Source of the DNA: Deinandra increscens subsp. villosa
Taxonomy: Eukaryota > Streptophyta > Magnoliopsida > Asterales > Asteraceae
Assembly (NCBI GenBank): GCA_039602395.1
Contig: JBCNJP010000006.1
Coordinates: 41,131,279-41,195,278 of the forward strand
DNA length: 64,000 nucleotides
Direction of reading: 5' to 3'
Below the pieces are notes generated by a model. It searched no databases. It had not been told where the DNA came from and worked only from the letters and a program-made list of their open reading frames with translations. Of the stretch, positions 44,769-56,602 are shown piece by piece. The stretch's first letter is position 1, and each line of letters starts with the position of its first letter. Position numbers and translations under genes: made by a program.

Positions 44769-46929
44769 TTTCTCTCACAGTGTGCAGGAACAGTCAAGGA
44801 GGACTTCAATTAACTTATTTGTTTTTGAAAGTGATTGTTCCAGACACAGGAAGGAGGCATCTCTTCACTACATGACATGCATATCTTCAAAGGAAGGTTT
44901 GTTCTCCTTGTGAGAGGTAAAACAAAATCAGCATAGAGAGGTGACATTGTCTGATTTAGATATTTCTTGGTCAAATTGCATGTGATATGTCATTGCTTGC
45001 AACAAAAACCCAGTTCTGGAAAATTTTCAAATGATAATCTTTGAAGTTAGCTTGGCTAGTTTTAGTAGATACTTAGTGATGTGTCAGTGTGTTCATAAAA
45101 AACAAAGGAAAAAGGAAAAGAGTGTGTTGTTATTAAAAATCAAAAAGCAAGGGGAATAATAGAAAAGATGAAATAGTTGACCTCTCAGAAATTGTATTTT
45201 TTTAATTATTAATCTTTTGTTTGTGTGTTTGAGAAGGTGGGAAGTGAAATAATCTTCCGATCTGAGAATGACTGACACGCGTAAGGCTGAAGTGAAAGAC
45301 ATGCTCCAAGGTGATGTGCTCGGTAGGCTCAGTTCCAAAAACAAATGTATGGGTCACAACACTTAAAGATAAAGTATGACATTTGACGGGAAACACACAC
45401 TTAGGTTAGTTGCATGTTCTATTTGACTGTGAAATTATTCCCGATACACACGCCAGACTCCAAAGTGTTGAATCGAAAATCTCAAAAAGTCGGCGTCCCC
45501 TCTGTTTTGTGTGAGCAAAGACCTGGGGATGTCAAAGCCGTTAGTCAGTCTCACCTCTGTTTTGGGTAAGTAAAGACCTGGTGTAGACTGTACTAACGTG
45601 TTAATCAGACTTTCCTCTATTTTACATTAGCAAATACCTGGTTAGTCTGTATTAACATGCTTGCAGATCGCTGTATATAATTTACACCCAAAAATGCCAA
45701 TGTGCACAGCAAAAGAGACCCTCTAGCATCCAAAACCCTTTAGCCCTGACTTTGCGACTAGGCTTATGTGTTTGATGAAAGGTTACCACCTGACTGATAA
45801 ATTCCTCTGAGTTAAAATCGTACAAGTCTTTGAATATTATCCATATCTCTTAATGATTTGTTTTTTCTCTTCTAAACCAAGTCTCGAGAAAAGATTCAAA
45901 ACTCTGGATACGGGTATGTGAAAATATGTGGTAGGGAATGATTAAGCTTGATAGACTACACATATTAATTACCTAGGATTTGTGTGTGACTATCTTGTGT
46001 TCATAATTAATATACCTAAAAGATAAATAAGTGACAAACAGCCTGGAAAAGAGGAACATGGGTTTGAAGAGGATCAATATACTAGCAATCACCTAGACGT
46101 GTTCGAGTAACAGATGCTGAAAAGGGTTTCTTAGTTCAGAAAAAGATGGTTTGATCCCAAATAAAACCTTCTGATATGTTTGTTTTTATTTTTAATTCTC
46201 TTTTATGTTATCTTAAGTTTTTATTGTTTATTTTCAACCATGGCCAGGTTAATTTAAAGGTTTTAATATGTTTTTGTGGGTTTTTATGCAGAAAAGTATG
46301 CCCCTCCTCAGAATCTCAGGGGAAATAATGTGAAGAGTCCTCGGGTTCAAGGGAAGTATTTATAGAAAACCCATAACCTGTGTTAGGGTTTTTGGTTAAA
46401 TAATGCTAACCTGATAACCAGTCATCATTGTCTGGTTACTGTTTGTTCCATGTTGTGCTTCACAAGTTAAGTCAGAAAAAGACAACTCATGGACAAGAAA
46501 GTCAAGGACTCAGTTGATCAAAGCACTGATGCTGCTACCGATATAGTTAAAGAACCAACCGGAAAAGGACTTGCCCTATGCTCATGGGAAGTTTGTTGGT
46601 TCAAGAAAAGCTTCCAAAGATTTGAGAAGATACCGTTCACATGTTGAGGGGAAGCAATAGGCATCATTGCAGTTAATGAAGAAAAGATGATTCAGCAAGG
46701 ACTCAACATGTTTCAAGAAGGAGCAAGTATTTGAGAATCCTCCTCTCATTATTTGCAATTCATGCTGATGCTGATAAAGAGAAAGAGCCATCAAACATCT
46801 CTCATGCTGCCAATGAAGATTGTGCAAGATAAAAGAACTTCATCAACCCATGTTCAAGCCAAGGAGAAGACTGCAAGTCTGACGATTGAAAGTAGAATAC
46901 ATTTAATATCACAAGCCAAGGGGAAGATT
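44769..46929 (+). mobile_element. Copia B non-coding 3' internal region
   Basis: About 2.1 kb between the protease remnant and the 3' LTR where pol would be expected. It contains three imperfect copies of a CTCTxTTTTxxGTxAGCAAA.ACCTGG phrase (about 45500, 45550, 45610) and no domain. It ends with a purine tract AAGGGGAAGATT at 46918-46929. Short minus-strand frames here are not supported. Confidence 0.55.
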
Positions 46930-47461
46930 ATAATAGAATAATATGTGGCTTGTGTATTAAATTATCCATTGGCGGACTATTTTGAAGGCCTCTGTGATAG
47001 AATAGGTGAAAATTAGTTGGGTTATGGTTATATTGGGTCATTGGGCCATTTTAGACATGTTTGGGCTCAATTAAAAAGTGTTTAGAGGTAGTTTAGTGGT
47101 CCTATAGGTGCAAATCCATAAATTAGAGAGGGATTAGGGTTTTTAGGAGATTAGCTTGTTCTCCAAGCTAATCCCACCTATAAATAGAACCCCTCTCTAA
47201 CTAGATTAGGGTGTTGATTCTACAAGGTGTTGCTAGTGTGTAAACCGTAACCAAAAAGGTTTACGGCTTGGTTTTGGTGTGTTCAACCAGTTTGCAATCA
47301 AGAAGTCTCCTTCATTCTTAATCGGTTTGCATTTCCATTTATTGTTTCTTTCATTATTTTTGTTATACTTTTCGATTGTTCTTGAATCACCTTAATCACC
47401 AGATTCCGTACGGTGATTATAGGATCTGATATCGCTGTCAGAAACTAGTTTAATCCTTACA
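46930..47461 (+). repeat. Copia B 3' LTR
   Basis: Follows the polypurine tract and contains a TATA box TATAAATAG at 47179-47187. It ends ATCCTTACA at 47461 with the CACGGTGATTATAGG-like segment seen at the truncated 5' LTR. The exact start is uncertain (ATAATATGTGGCTTG region). One ACTTTTCGAT copy of the leader motif is present near 47369. Confidence 0.65.
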
Positions 47462-47649
47462 TGGACCAGAATCACTCCAAAATGACCATTTTTGTGTCAG
47501 GAACACTTAGAAATGACCAAATCTTTAAAAACACGAATTTTTACGATTGGAAAACGTGAAAAAGTATAGAAAAACACCGAAAAATACTTCGTTTTCAACA
47601 AAACGACACATAAACAAGCTTAGCAACCAACCACAGCTCTGATACCAAT
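47462..47649 (-). mobile_element. Minus-strand copia leader with primer-binding site
   Basis: GCTCTGATACCA at 47636-47647 is the complement of the tRNA-Met primer-binding site and lies two bases inside an LTR end (TGAAAATTAGCG at 47650). The preceding ~170 bp would be the start of the internal region of that minus-strand element. Its gag is gone. Confidence 0.6.
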
Positions 47650-48431
47650 TGAAAATTAGCGCGAACGGTCGGATCGTGCACAACTCAAGTCATTTGTATA
47701 CGAAAACGATAGAAAGGGTGTAAATAATACTCGATCCTTTTATAAATCGGACAAACCAGATTACACAAGGACTCAGAGCATACAAACTTATTTCACACTG
47801 CAAAACACACACATAAGCAACTCTCTTACAAAATTCTAAATAACTTAACTGTTTTGGTCAAAAACTGCCTAAGCAATTAGTTGATCAAACTTTGTAAGTG
47901 AGGTAGAGTGTTTGATGAAATTAGCAAGAAAAATGTAAGTTTGAGTATTGACACGAGGATATAACGAGGGAAAATCCAGGAATCCTTGAGTATCCTCAAG
48001 GAGCCTAGCAAAAAACCTCGGGGGCCGGTTCAAAGTACCTGCCTCCTAAAACTTTTATATAATGAATGTCTTTAGTAGAAATGAAACGAGCTTCGTATTC
48101 TAAGTGTTACAAAGAGTTGTGATTGCTGAAAAAAGGTGTGTGTGTGCAAACCTAGAGCTCGGTTTAAATAGTGATTACATTTCAACAACCTATCCTAAAA
48201 AGTAGCAACTAAGTCCACGTCTTCCATATAGCCGTTAAGGTCCATTTGGTCCACGTTTCTGTTAGCTTGACCGAGTCTTTAGGACATGTGATTAATACTG
48301 GAGTCAACCTGCGAACAAACAAAAAAGGGAAAGACAATTGTTAGTAAATAAATGTAAATCAGGATCCTTACAGTGAAGTGCTTGCGAGCTGATCCGAGCT
48401 GCTCAGTATCTCTTGAATTCTAGTACCAACA
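47650..48431 (-). repeat. LTR of a minus-strand copia element
   Basis: Begins TGAAAATTAGCG next to the primer-binding site and probably ends GTACCAACA at 48431, about 782 bp with TG...CA ends. In copy 2 of the tandem duplication most of this LTR is deleted (47851-48437 missing). Confidence 0.6.
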
Positions 48432-48437
48432 ATAAGT

Positions 48438-49576
48438 ATTTATACTAAAGACCGACCAAGCAAACTAGACTTCACCCGAACTGGCACTTCGGCTGTCAGT
48501 TCGTTCCAGTTTGGGTCAGTTTGGCTGGCCATGGTTACTTCTTGTTTTCTTCATAGTTCTCTTCAATCTGATCCAGCATTCTGCCATTTCATATATCAAC
48601 AGTTTCGCGATTCGATGAAGTGTGTGATGACTTATGACATTATTGATTACTAGAATCATAATTATGATGAAATTGGCATTCGATGACCAAATACGAGATT
48701 CCCGGTAAACGACGAATCGCGTACCGAAATCGCATAAAAACCGGAAATTGCTTTATTTTCAATTCGAGAAGTCCAATTTGATTCCAAATGATTATAGTTA
48801 AGTATTTGGTTTCTATAAATGATTATAAATCATTTAAATCCATTAACTGGGGTATAAACACCTGAAAACTCTTTCGGTTCTTAATAACTCGCAAATCGGT
48901 AAATCGCAAAATTTTAAAACGGGTCGGATTTCTCAATCGGGTAAAATGCAATAGTTACATAAATAATTCCACTTAACCCGAAGGTGCATACATGATTTCC
49001 ACTCAATAAATCCAACCAAACCCTCATGGGTCAAAGTTATACAACACATATACTTTCATCCTATGCCACGAACAACTTTATGGCAACTACTATTGTTTCT
49101 AACTTGGGTAATTATTCATACTAGTGAATCAACCCATGATAATGAATACTTTGTAACGACATGAGCGCAACTTAAGTTACCTTTTAGCTTCAAATTGTGA
49201 GTTCCTTGATGACTTGAACTCTCCCCTTGACCACCTATAATTTCTTGAGTATCTAGATTGACAATTCACAATTATGACCATCCATGACACTCAAGTAGTA
49301 CACCACATATTAAATTAACCAAAACCACCTACTTTCAAATTCCACATATTATAGAATTTGTTCTTTGTATTTTAGTAACAATTCATACAACTGAAATCCA
49401 TGCATTACACATACATATATCACTCCTATAGTTGATTCCATGCACCAAATCAACTTATTATGTGGCTACAATCTCAACCAACCTAGGGGAAGAACTTACT
49501 TAGCCATATAACCAGGAAATCACGATGAATCATGTGAAGAATGCTATATAGGGCTCTAATTGGCAAACCCTCTAAC
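48438..49576. mobile_element. Gypsy-LTR-like sequence hosting copia C, left part
   Basis: No coding sequence. The first ~130 bp carry CACCCGAACTGGCACTTCGG motifs like those of the copia C LTR, on the opposite strand. The remainder (for example AACTCGCAAATCGGTAAATC) resembles LTR sequence and is split by copia C, continuing at 54764-54982 (CTATGGCCCCTCAATTCAGT). The classification is an inference from style only. Confidence 0.35.
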
Positions 49577-49581
49577 CAAAT

Positions 49582-49982
49582 TGTTGAGCATAATCGGTTC
49601 ATCGTGTCAAGTATCTGAACAAGACGAAGATGCAAAATGGTTGTTACCCGAAGTCACCCGAAGTGACACAAACTGGGACCTGAAGTCATAGTTCATGACT
49701 TCCCGAAGTGACACAAAGTGCCACCTCAGGTGAGCTCCAGTTTGGGCAGATCTGCATGCATATAAATAGAATTTGTTCTTTGTATTTTAGTAACTTTTGA
49801 GAGAGAACTTTGAGTGCACCGAATCTTAACTATGTGTTTTAAATTGTTTCTCTGTTACAGCTGATTAGAGAGTCTGTAATTGAGTCTTGTTGATTTCAAT
49901 AAAGCAAACTTTATATTTGCATTTTGTTCTCTCGTATACGATCAAGCAAACCTTTAGTAAGATCCGTTTCACGGTTTTACTA
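49582..49982 (+). repeat. Copia C 5' LTR
   Basis: 401 bp with TATA box TATAAATAG at 49761-49769. U3 just upstream of it is filled with CCCGAAGTCACCCGAAGTGA-like motifs and an AGTTTGGG. The last base pair is TA instead of CA. Confidence 0.9.
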
Positions 49983-49995
49983 TTGGTATCAGAGC

Positions 49996-50655
49996 AAATC
50001 CAGGTTGCTATATTGCGTTTTCTTTGATCGTTTTCGTTTTCGTGGTAGAACCGAGTGTTTTTCTATAAAAAAAAAAACAAGTCAATTTTTTGATCTTTTC
50101 GAGTGCAATTTGTCTTCAAAACATTCATATTGCTAAAACCTCGTTGACTGCTGCAAATCTTGTTTAAAATCTTCAAAAATCTCGAAATTAGGTCCAAAAA
50201 TGTTCTAGTTCGTTTCAGTTCGGGTCAAGAACAATCTATTCAGAAAAGAACCGCTCCGAAGTGCAAGTTCGGACCAGTTCGCATCAGTTTGCTCAACCGA
50301 AGTGTTATTTCGGACCAGTTCGGATCTCAGTTTGGTTGTAACTTCGCATATCAGTTCGGTTTCCAGTTCGGATCAGTTCATGTAACCGAAGTCACAATTT
50401 GGACCAGTTTGTATCACTTCGGTGAAAACTCATTTCGGACTAATTTGCAACTCAAAATTCTTAGATCGTGAATTTTTGGTCGTTTCACTAAACTTATGTA
50501 ACTTCAGTTCTGTTAAGAGTTACGGGAGCTAATACTAGCCAAAATGACCGTTTCGGAGAGATCTACACTTTTACTGCCTTACAGCTAGTACCCTCCATTT
50601 CGGTATCCAAACTCCACTTTTAAGACCTCCGTTTTTTGAGTTTGAAGTTTTAAAG
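49996..50655 (+). promoter_or_regulatory. Copia C leader: AGTTCGG motif array plus conserved pre-gag block
   Basis: From 50210 to 50450 AGTTCGG occurs five times, together with TTCGGACCAGTT and ACCGAAGT. These motifs also fill the U3 of this element's LTRs. From about 50485 to 50655 comes the pre-gag block shared with copia A and B (AAGAGTTACGGGAGCTAATA, CTAGCCAAAATGACCG, GTTTGAAGTTTT). The open frame 50160-50471 is a by-product. Confidence 0.75.
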
Positions 50656-52668
50656 ATGGAGGAGATCAAAAGTTTTGTTGCTAGTCATAGATAGGAAGTG
50701 CCACAATTGTTAAGATTTGAATATTATTCTCATTGGGCATCAAGGTTTAAAACATATCTTGATATTGTGGATAAACATTATTGGATTCCGATTAAAGATT
50801 TATATGTTTATCCAACTGATTCTTATGGAGAACCTAAATGGAGAAGGGATCTTACAAATGCAAAAAAAAAAAAAAAAGCAGTTTAGAAATGAAACGAAGG
50901 CATATGAGTATGTTAAGTTATCATTATCAACTGAATTACTTGTGTATTCAAGGATTATCGGAAATAAAAAATATTGTGGGACAATCTAAAAACAATCTTT
51001 GAAAATTATAATATGCATCTTTCTCGAAATTTAAGGTCAGCAAAGGATAACAAAGATGAAATTGAGGAGTTAGAGAAGAAGGTGGGAATGTTGACAGAAG
51101 AAAATATTATTTTGACAAAAGAAGTGGACAATTAGAAAATAAAGTCAGTGATAGTTTGGTAGCAGATATTCAAAATAATGTGTCTGAGTCATGTTCAAAC
51201 TGTTCTGAATTTATTAGAATTAAGGAAGATTGGTTGAAAGAGAAGAAAGTGTTGATGGAAGAATGTGATAAAGCTAAAGCTAAAGCTAAAGAAAAAGAAT
51301 TTAATGAATATTTTAATGCTTTATTTGTTAAGTCAAGGGAGAAGCTTGATTATCTTCAAGTACAAAGTGATGAACTTGCTGCAAAAGCTAAAAGGGTTTC
51401 AATTGAAAATGAAGCTTTAGTTTCTGAAAAGACTGAGTTAGTTAGAGAGAATAAAGTTTTGAAAGCAGATGTTGATGGTCTTCAAAAGAAAGTGAAAAAC
51501 GTAACAAAAGAAGTGCTTGATGAATGTGAGAGAATGTATGTTCAAAAACAAAAGTATAAAAAATTGTCTGAGAAATTTATCGCTTCTCAAAAGGAGTTAC
51601 TGGAAGTTAATACAAAGATGTCTGAGATAAAGATTGAAATGCTTGATTTCCAACGACAACTTGAGAATTGCAATACATCAAGTGTGTTTCAGAATTATTT
51701 GTATCATCTGGAACGAGATGGCAAACCAAGAAAAGATGTTGATAATCATGAAGTTCCTGCTCTAGTGGTTGGTTTGAAAACAACATCTAATGATAATTCA
51801 AATCAGAAGTTGCAAGATTATCCAGCAGGAGATGGTGTTAAGTCGGAAAAATCAAAGAAATCAAAGTCTTAGAAAAAGAACAAGGATGAAAGAATATGTG
51901 TTTCAAACAAGGTTCCAAAGTTTGATTCAAAATCTGTTTTTCTTGACGCATAGAAAATCTTTGAAGGCAAACCTGAATATGTGAAGATTCCTGATTTTTC
52001 TGATATTGTGATTGATGAATATTTACTGAATAAGAAAGTTGGTGTTAAAGATATCAAAGATTAATTTTCTCGTCTAGCATATCAAGGTCATTCTGTGAAA
52101 GAATATCCTATGCAGAAGAATGGTGGATTGGGATATAAAGGAAAAGGAGTTCCAATGAAAAATTACAACAAAAAGGAGTTCAAAGCTAAGCAAAAAAAGA
52201 AACAGAAGGTGTTCTCAGATAAAAAGCCTCAATTTTGGAAGAAGAAAGTGTCTCCTCAATTTGTATATGAAGATATTTCTTCTAAAGAGTCTTCTTGCAT
52301 ATCCGATGCTACACCATCAGGCGGTAAAAATTCGGATTCATTTTATTCCGCTAAACCTAACAAATTTTATCGTTAAGATAAATTTTCTTTGGTTATGGAG
52401 ATGATTCTAGCTTTTATGATTCTCCAAAATGTTTTCAAAAATATCAGAAACCAAAGAAATCTAGACCTGTGATTTCAAGAGTTCATGATGAATGTTTGAC
52501 TGATCAGCTTGGAAAACCAGATTTAATCACTCAAACTAATTGTCGACTGTGTTATGTTTGTCATAATAAAGGTCATTGTGCTAAAAATTATCCTACGACT
52601 AATAACAATTCATCAACAAATGCCAAAAATACAAAATATATTAATTTTGATGGCATTATTTTTAGTTA
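50656..52668 (+). pseudogene. gag: Copia C gag, broken
   Basis: Starts MEEIKSFVASH, a stop, and then VPQLLRFEYYSHWASRFKTY, the start of the copia UBN2/gag domain. A run of 15 A near 50864-50878 disrupts the frame, and much of the domain is deleted. The best-kept frame (51156-51872) is a long Lys/Glu coiled coil with CSNCSEFIRIKE at its start. After more stops a knuckle-like CYVCHNKGHCAKNY lies at 52550-52591, with the last Cys replaced by Tyr, so zinc binding should be impaired. No protease is recognised. Confidence 0.75.
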
Positions 52669-52669
52669 A

Positions 52670-54357
52670 CCAATGCCCAATACTAAAATTTTTTCTGGAA
52701 AAAAAAAGCTTAATTCGAAAAAATTGGGTAGTAGTTCTGATTGTCACTCATTAGTTGACAATGGTTCACTAGAAAGGTTAAAACCAAAACAAGAATGGAG
52801 ACCAAAAGTTGTATCTACGGCCAACACAGATTTTGTTTAAGACACTGGATGACCTACCACAACTGTGGATGAGGGTCGGGGTTTTACAAATTTATTATTT
52901 TCCAGTGGTTGCAGGTATTTCAAGAAGACCTGTTAGAGATTGAAAGATTGCTGACAGTGGAATACTTGTGGTTGATCTAAGTTAAATTGAATAGTTCCTA
53001 TCTTTGAGACACTGATTTTCAAAAATATCATTTTCAAAATGTGTCAAGTGTTGATCGATCATTTTCCATTTAATTTTTTTTATTCATTAACTTTCTTTTA
53101 TAATTTTAGGGGGGGGGGGGCAGAATTAGAAAATTCAATAAATAGAGTTTTGTTCAATTTTAGGGGGAGAAATCATGGAAAATATAAAAAAATATGAAAA
53201 ATTGAGAATGATCCGACAAATGCGAGAAATGTAGTACATCAGCATATACGCTATCTGCCATGGATGGATTAAATATAAAAGTTGTAGGTACTTGCATAAT
53301 CTGTGAATGTGCATGACTAATCTGATATCTGCAAGTAAGATATAAACATAAAGCTTGCCTGATGATCTTTGGTCATTTGTTTTTTGATGAATGTTGTGTG
53401 ATGATTCTGACAAAAATAGAATAAGAGATATCCTGATGAATGTATGTTTTCTTTTTGAAAGATTTTAACTGTTTGATTTTCTCTTTTTCTCAAACGATCG
53501 GACATTCTCTGCGTATCAAAAGATTGACCTGATTAATTGTTGTTCGTTTGAGATTGTGCTTTATTTTCTTTGATGTTTCATATAATTCATCGGACTTTCT
53601 CTGCGTGCCCACAAGGCCGACCTGATTTTTGTTGAATTATAAAACTTTAACTTGTTTTGTTTTCTTATTTTCTCAAATACTTGGGCTTTCTCTGCGTGTC
53701 CACAAGACCGACCTTATTGCTAGGTATTTGAGGTTCTGCTTTATTTTTGTATGACTCATCAAGGATGATTAAATCTCAAAGAAAATTTGCTTCAATGTGA
53801 TAAACATGATGATTTGCCGGTATTTCTGATAGAGTGGAAGTCAAGTTATCAGTGCATGATAATATTACCTTAAGCATATCTGAAAATGATAAATATGATT
53901 GGTTCATGCTGAAATAAACATAAATGTTGTATTTACGATTATCTAGGATTGCATGCTAATTAACGCCAAAATTGAAATGTGCTAGATGCGTTATGTCTGA
54001 TATGATCTCGCGTCGTGATCTTTCTCGCAAAATCAAAAATTTAGTCTGATTCCGTATTGCATTTTATTTTTCTTTCCAGAAAAATCAAAAAGATTTTTGG
54101 TGTGTTTTAGCATAAACTTTGTAAAAGCCAAAAGGATTTTATTTCTTGTTTGTTTTCGATTGACCGACACAAGATACTAAAAACATTTTCAAAATATTTT
54201 GCAGTCTTAAAGAGACGTTTTGCACCAAGATTATTTATGTTAGCCAGGTTGAAAAAGAAAGAGATAATCACAACTTCAAGTCTTCTGAAGCTGTTGATAA
54301 AGATGCAACAATCATCTAATATTCAAAATCAGATACTGCACACGTCGAGGGGGAGTT
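52670..54357 (+). mobile_element. Copia C non-coding 3' internal region
   Basis: No domain visible. It contains a run of 12 G at about 53111-53122 and a second AGGGGGAGAAAT polypurine-like site at about 53162. Three imperfect repeats of a TTCTCTGCGTxxCCACAAGxCCGACCT phrase lie at about 53503, 53594 and 53690. The terminal polypurine tract lies at about 54346-54355. Confidence 0.55.
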
Positions 54358-54758
54358 TGTTGAGCATAATCGGTTCGTCGTGTGAAGTATCTGAACAAGA
54401 CGAAGATGCAAAATGGCTATTACTTGAAGTCACCCAAACTGACATGAACTGGGACCCGAAGTCACAGTTCGTGACTTCCCGAAGTGACACGAAGTGCCAC
54501 TTCGGGTGAGCTCCAGTTCGGGCAGATCTGCATGCATATAAATAGACTTTGTTCTTTTTATTTCAGTAACGATTGAGAGAGAACTTTGAGAGCACCAGAT
54601 CTTAACTATGTGTTTTGAGTGTGTTTCTCTGTTTGAGCTGATTAGAGAGTTTGTAATTGAGTCTTGTTGATTTCAATAAAGCAAACTTTATATTTACATC
54701 TTGTTCTCTCATATACGATCAAGCAAACCTTTAGTAAGATCCGTTTCAGGGTTTTACA
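54358..54758 (+). repeat. Copia C 3' LTR
   Basis: 401 bp, TGTTGAGCATAATCGG to GGTTTTACA, TATA box at 54537-54545. U3 has CCCGAAGTCACAGTTCGTGA and CACTTCGGGTGAGCTCCAGT-type motifs in both orientations. Confidence 0.9.
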
Positions 54759-54763
54759 CAAAT

Positions 54764-54982
54764 TCACTAGATTTGGCCTTGATTCAAGATTAGAGTTCAA
54801 GCCCTAGTTTTCTCCCATTCCTTCTCTGGTTAACGATTTTTACAAGAATGGGGAAACCGATACTTCCATTCTCTAATCATTAAATTTATCATTTTACAAC
54901 TATGGCCCCTCAATTCAGTTAACTTGATATTCTAACCATATAATTTCCAATTTACACATTACACCCAAATCGTTCAGGTTTT
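54764..54982. mobile_element. Gypsy-LTR-like sequence, right part
   Basis: Continues the host sequence of copia C, after its target duplication, up to the start of the copia A LTR. The sequence CTATGGCCCCTCAATTCAGT resembles the tail of plant gypsy LTRs. GTTTT at 54978-54982 would be the left target site of copia A. Confidence 0.35.
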
Positions 54983-55344
54983 TGTTAGAGCATATTCCTA
55001 TGCTACGTTGTGTCTCATGTATTGTATCTAATCTAGAGCAAGTTTGTGAATCTTAGTGGCAACATACCAAAGTGGTTGTACCACTTGGTCCGCCGTACCA
55101 TTGGTACGGGCGTACCAATGATACGTTGGGTGGTCCGCCAGTAGTATGTTGTGTACTATAAATAGTACGTGTAGAGAGAGTAAAAGAGTTCTGTCATTTC
55201 AATACTCTTAACTGTGTGTTTCTAAGGTGTTTTCTCTCTAGCATTGTAACATCTAAGTGAATCAATAAATCTTTGCTTTATTTACATCCGTGTTCATCGA
55301 TTAACCGAATCCTGCAGTAGTAAGATTCGTTCAGTGGTTTTACA
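54983..55344 (+). repeat. Copia A 5' LTR, complete, 362 bp
   Basis: TGTTAGAGCATATTCC to TGGTTTTACA, followed by PBS TGGTATCAGAGC at 55347-55358. TATA box TATAAATAG is at 55157-55165. U3 just upstream carries CCGTACCATTGGTACGGGCG, so the family motif GGTACG and its inverse are present in the LTR as well as in the leader. No 3' partner LTR is found in the window. Confidence 0.88.
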
Positions 55345-55358
55345 AGTGGTATCAGAGC

Positions 55359-56073
55359 AATCCAGGTTGCTCTACTGCTGTGATTTGGCCAATTTCGAAA
55401 TTCTAGTGAGAGAAAGTTTGGGTTTGAGTCGTTTTTCATCAATTTTTCTCAATTCTGAGTGATTTCGAGGTCAAAAATGATTTCTGAGTGTTCCTAGAGT
55501 GTTTTCACATCTCATTGATCCATTTTCCAGTTCCAAAAGTACAAAATTCAAAAAATCAGTCGATTTCAGTCTGGTACGCAGCTGGTACGTTCAATGATGA
55601 TGATGGTACGCCGAATGAACACACTGGTATGCTAGGAAATCTTCATAGATTTCTGGTACGCTGGTTGTTGGTACGCTAGGCAATCTTCATCGTTGGTATG
55701 CGACGGTTATTTCCTGGTACGCTGAAAGTTACGCCGTACCAAATTAGTACGTCGCTTATTTTGGTATGCTGATATTTCTGGTCCGGAAATTGGTACGCTG
55801 ACTTAGTTGGTCTACTGGTGGTACGTTGCACTTTGTTGGTACGGAAGTCGTTGGTTTGGTACGCTGGTAGAAAAGTGGTGTTCACTAAAACTGACGTAAC
55901 TTGAGAACCGTTAAGAGTTACGGGAGCTAATACCAGCCAAAACGTTCGTCTCAACAAGATCTATACTTTTACTCGCCTAGCGGCTAGTACCCTTCAGTTT
56001 GACCCCCAAAATCTGCTTGGAAGACGTCCATTTTTTAGTTTGAAGTTTTCGCGTTCGGTATCGTAAGTTCAAA
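55359..56073 (+). promoter_or_regulatory. Copia A leader, second copy
   Basis: Same GGTACG array (ten exact copies) and conserved pre-gag block as 40566-41280. No difference was noticed. Confidence 0.7.
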
Positions 56074-56602
56074 ATGAGCGATTATCAAGCATTTTTGGTT
56101 GTCCAAACAATGATGCAAGCCATGTTGAACTATGATAATGAGATAGGAACAACTCAGAAGGTTCCTAAGTTGCTTCGATTGGAAAATTATCATAAAAGAA
56201 GAAGAGATAGAAAGTTACAAAAGAAAGTGGTTATGAATCAACTTGTGAATTTTGTGTTCAAAAAGGATAGCAAGATTCGTGATTTGATTCAAGAAAAGGA
56301 AGGATTGATTATTGAAAAGAAAAATAAAAGAAGAAGAGATAGAAAGTTACAAAAGAAAGTGTGAGGTTTCTGATGGGATTTTCAAAGCTAATGAAATGTT
56401 GGAACAAGAAAAGAAGGTGTTGATGGGAGAGTTTTTAGAGCTAAAGACAAGATTGGATGAGATAGGTAGTGTCAATAAAGAAAAAATCTTGAAGTTACAA
56501 AATGAAAATGCTGAGTTAGTTACAAAGGTTGAAAAGTGGGAGTTTGAAGCAAAGGATGCTATTGGAGATTTCGATGCATTGTTTAAGAAATTCACCTTGT
56601 GA
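56074..56602 (+). pseudogene. gag: Copia A gag remnant, second copy
   Basis: Same as 41281-41809, with the same frame change and the same junction to the truncated copia B LTR, so the A/B fusion predates the tandem duplication. Confidence 0.7.

Larger units (their letters stand above)
49577..54763 (+). mobile_element. Copia C: complete gag-only LTR element with target duplication
   Basis: The 5' LTR 49582-49982 and 3' LTR 54358-54758 are both 401 bp and start TGTTGAGCATAATCGG. Target duplication CAAAT flanks both sides (49577-49581, 54759-54763). PBS TGGTATCAGAGC is at 49984-49995, and the polypurine tract CGAGGGGGAG lies just before 54358. The LTRs differ at roughly 17 sites in the first ~170 bp, so this is not a new insertion. 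The interior encodes only a broken gag, and 52670-54345 is non-coding. No pol is present, so mobility required enzymes in trans. The same insertion with the same CAAAT is present in copy 2 (LTR from 63778). Confidence 0.92.
40431..54982 (+). repeat. Tandem duplication unit, copy 1
   Basis: Sequence from 40431 matches the sequence from 55224 onward with an offset of 14793 bp. No difference was noticed over about 6.5 kb (to about 46930). Beyond that there are substitutions, small indels and a 587-bp segment (47851-48437) missing from copy 2, and the offset becomes about 14195. It contains copia A and B remnants, a minus-strand copia LTR and copia C. Confidence 0.85.
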
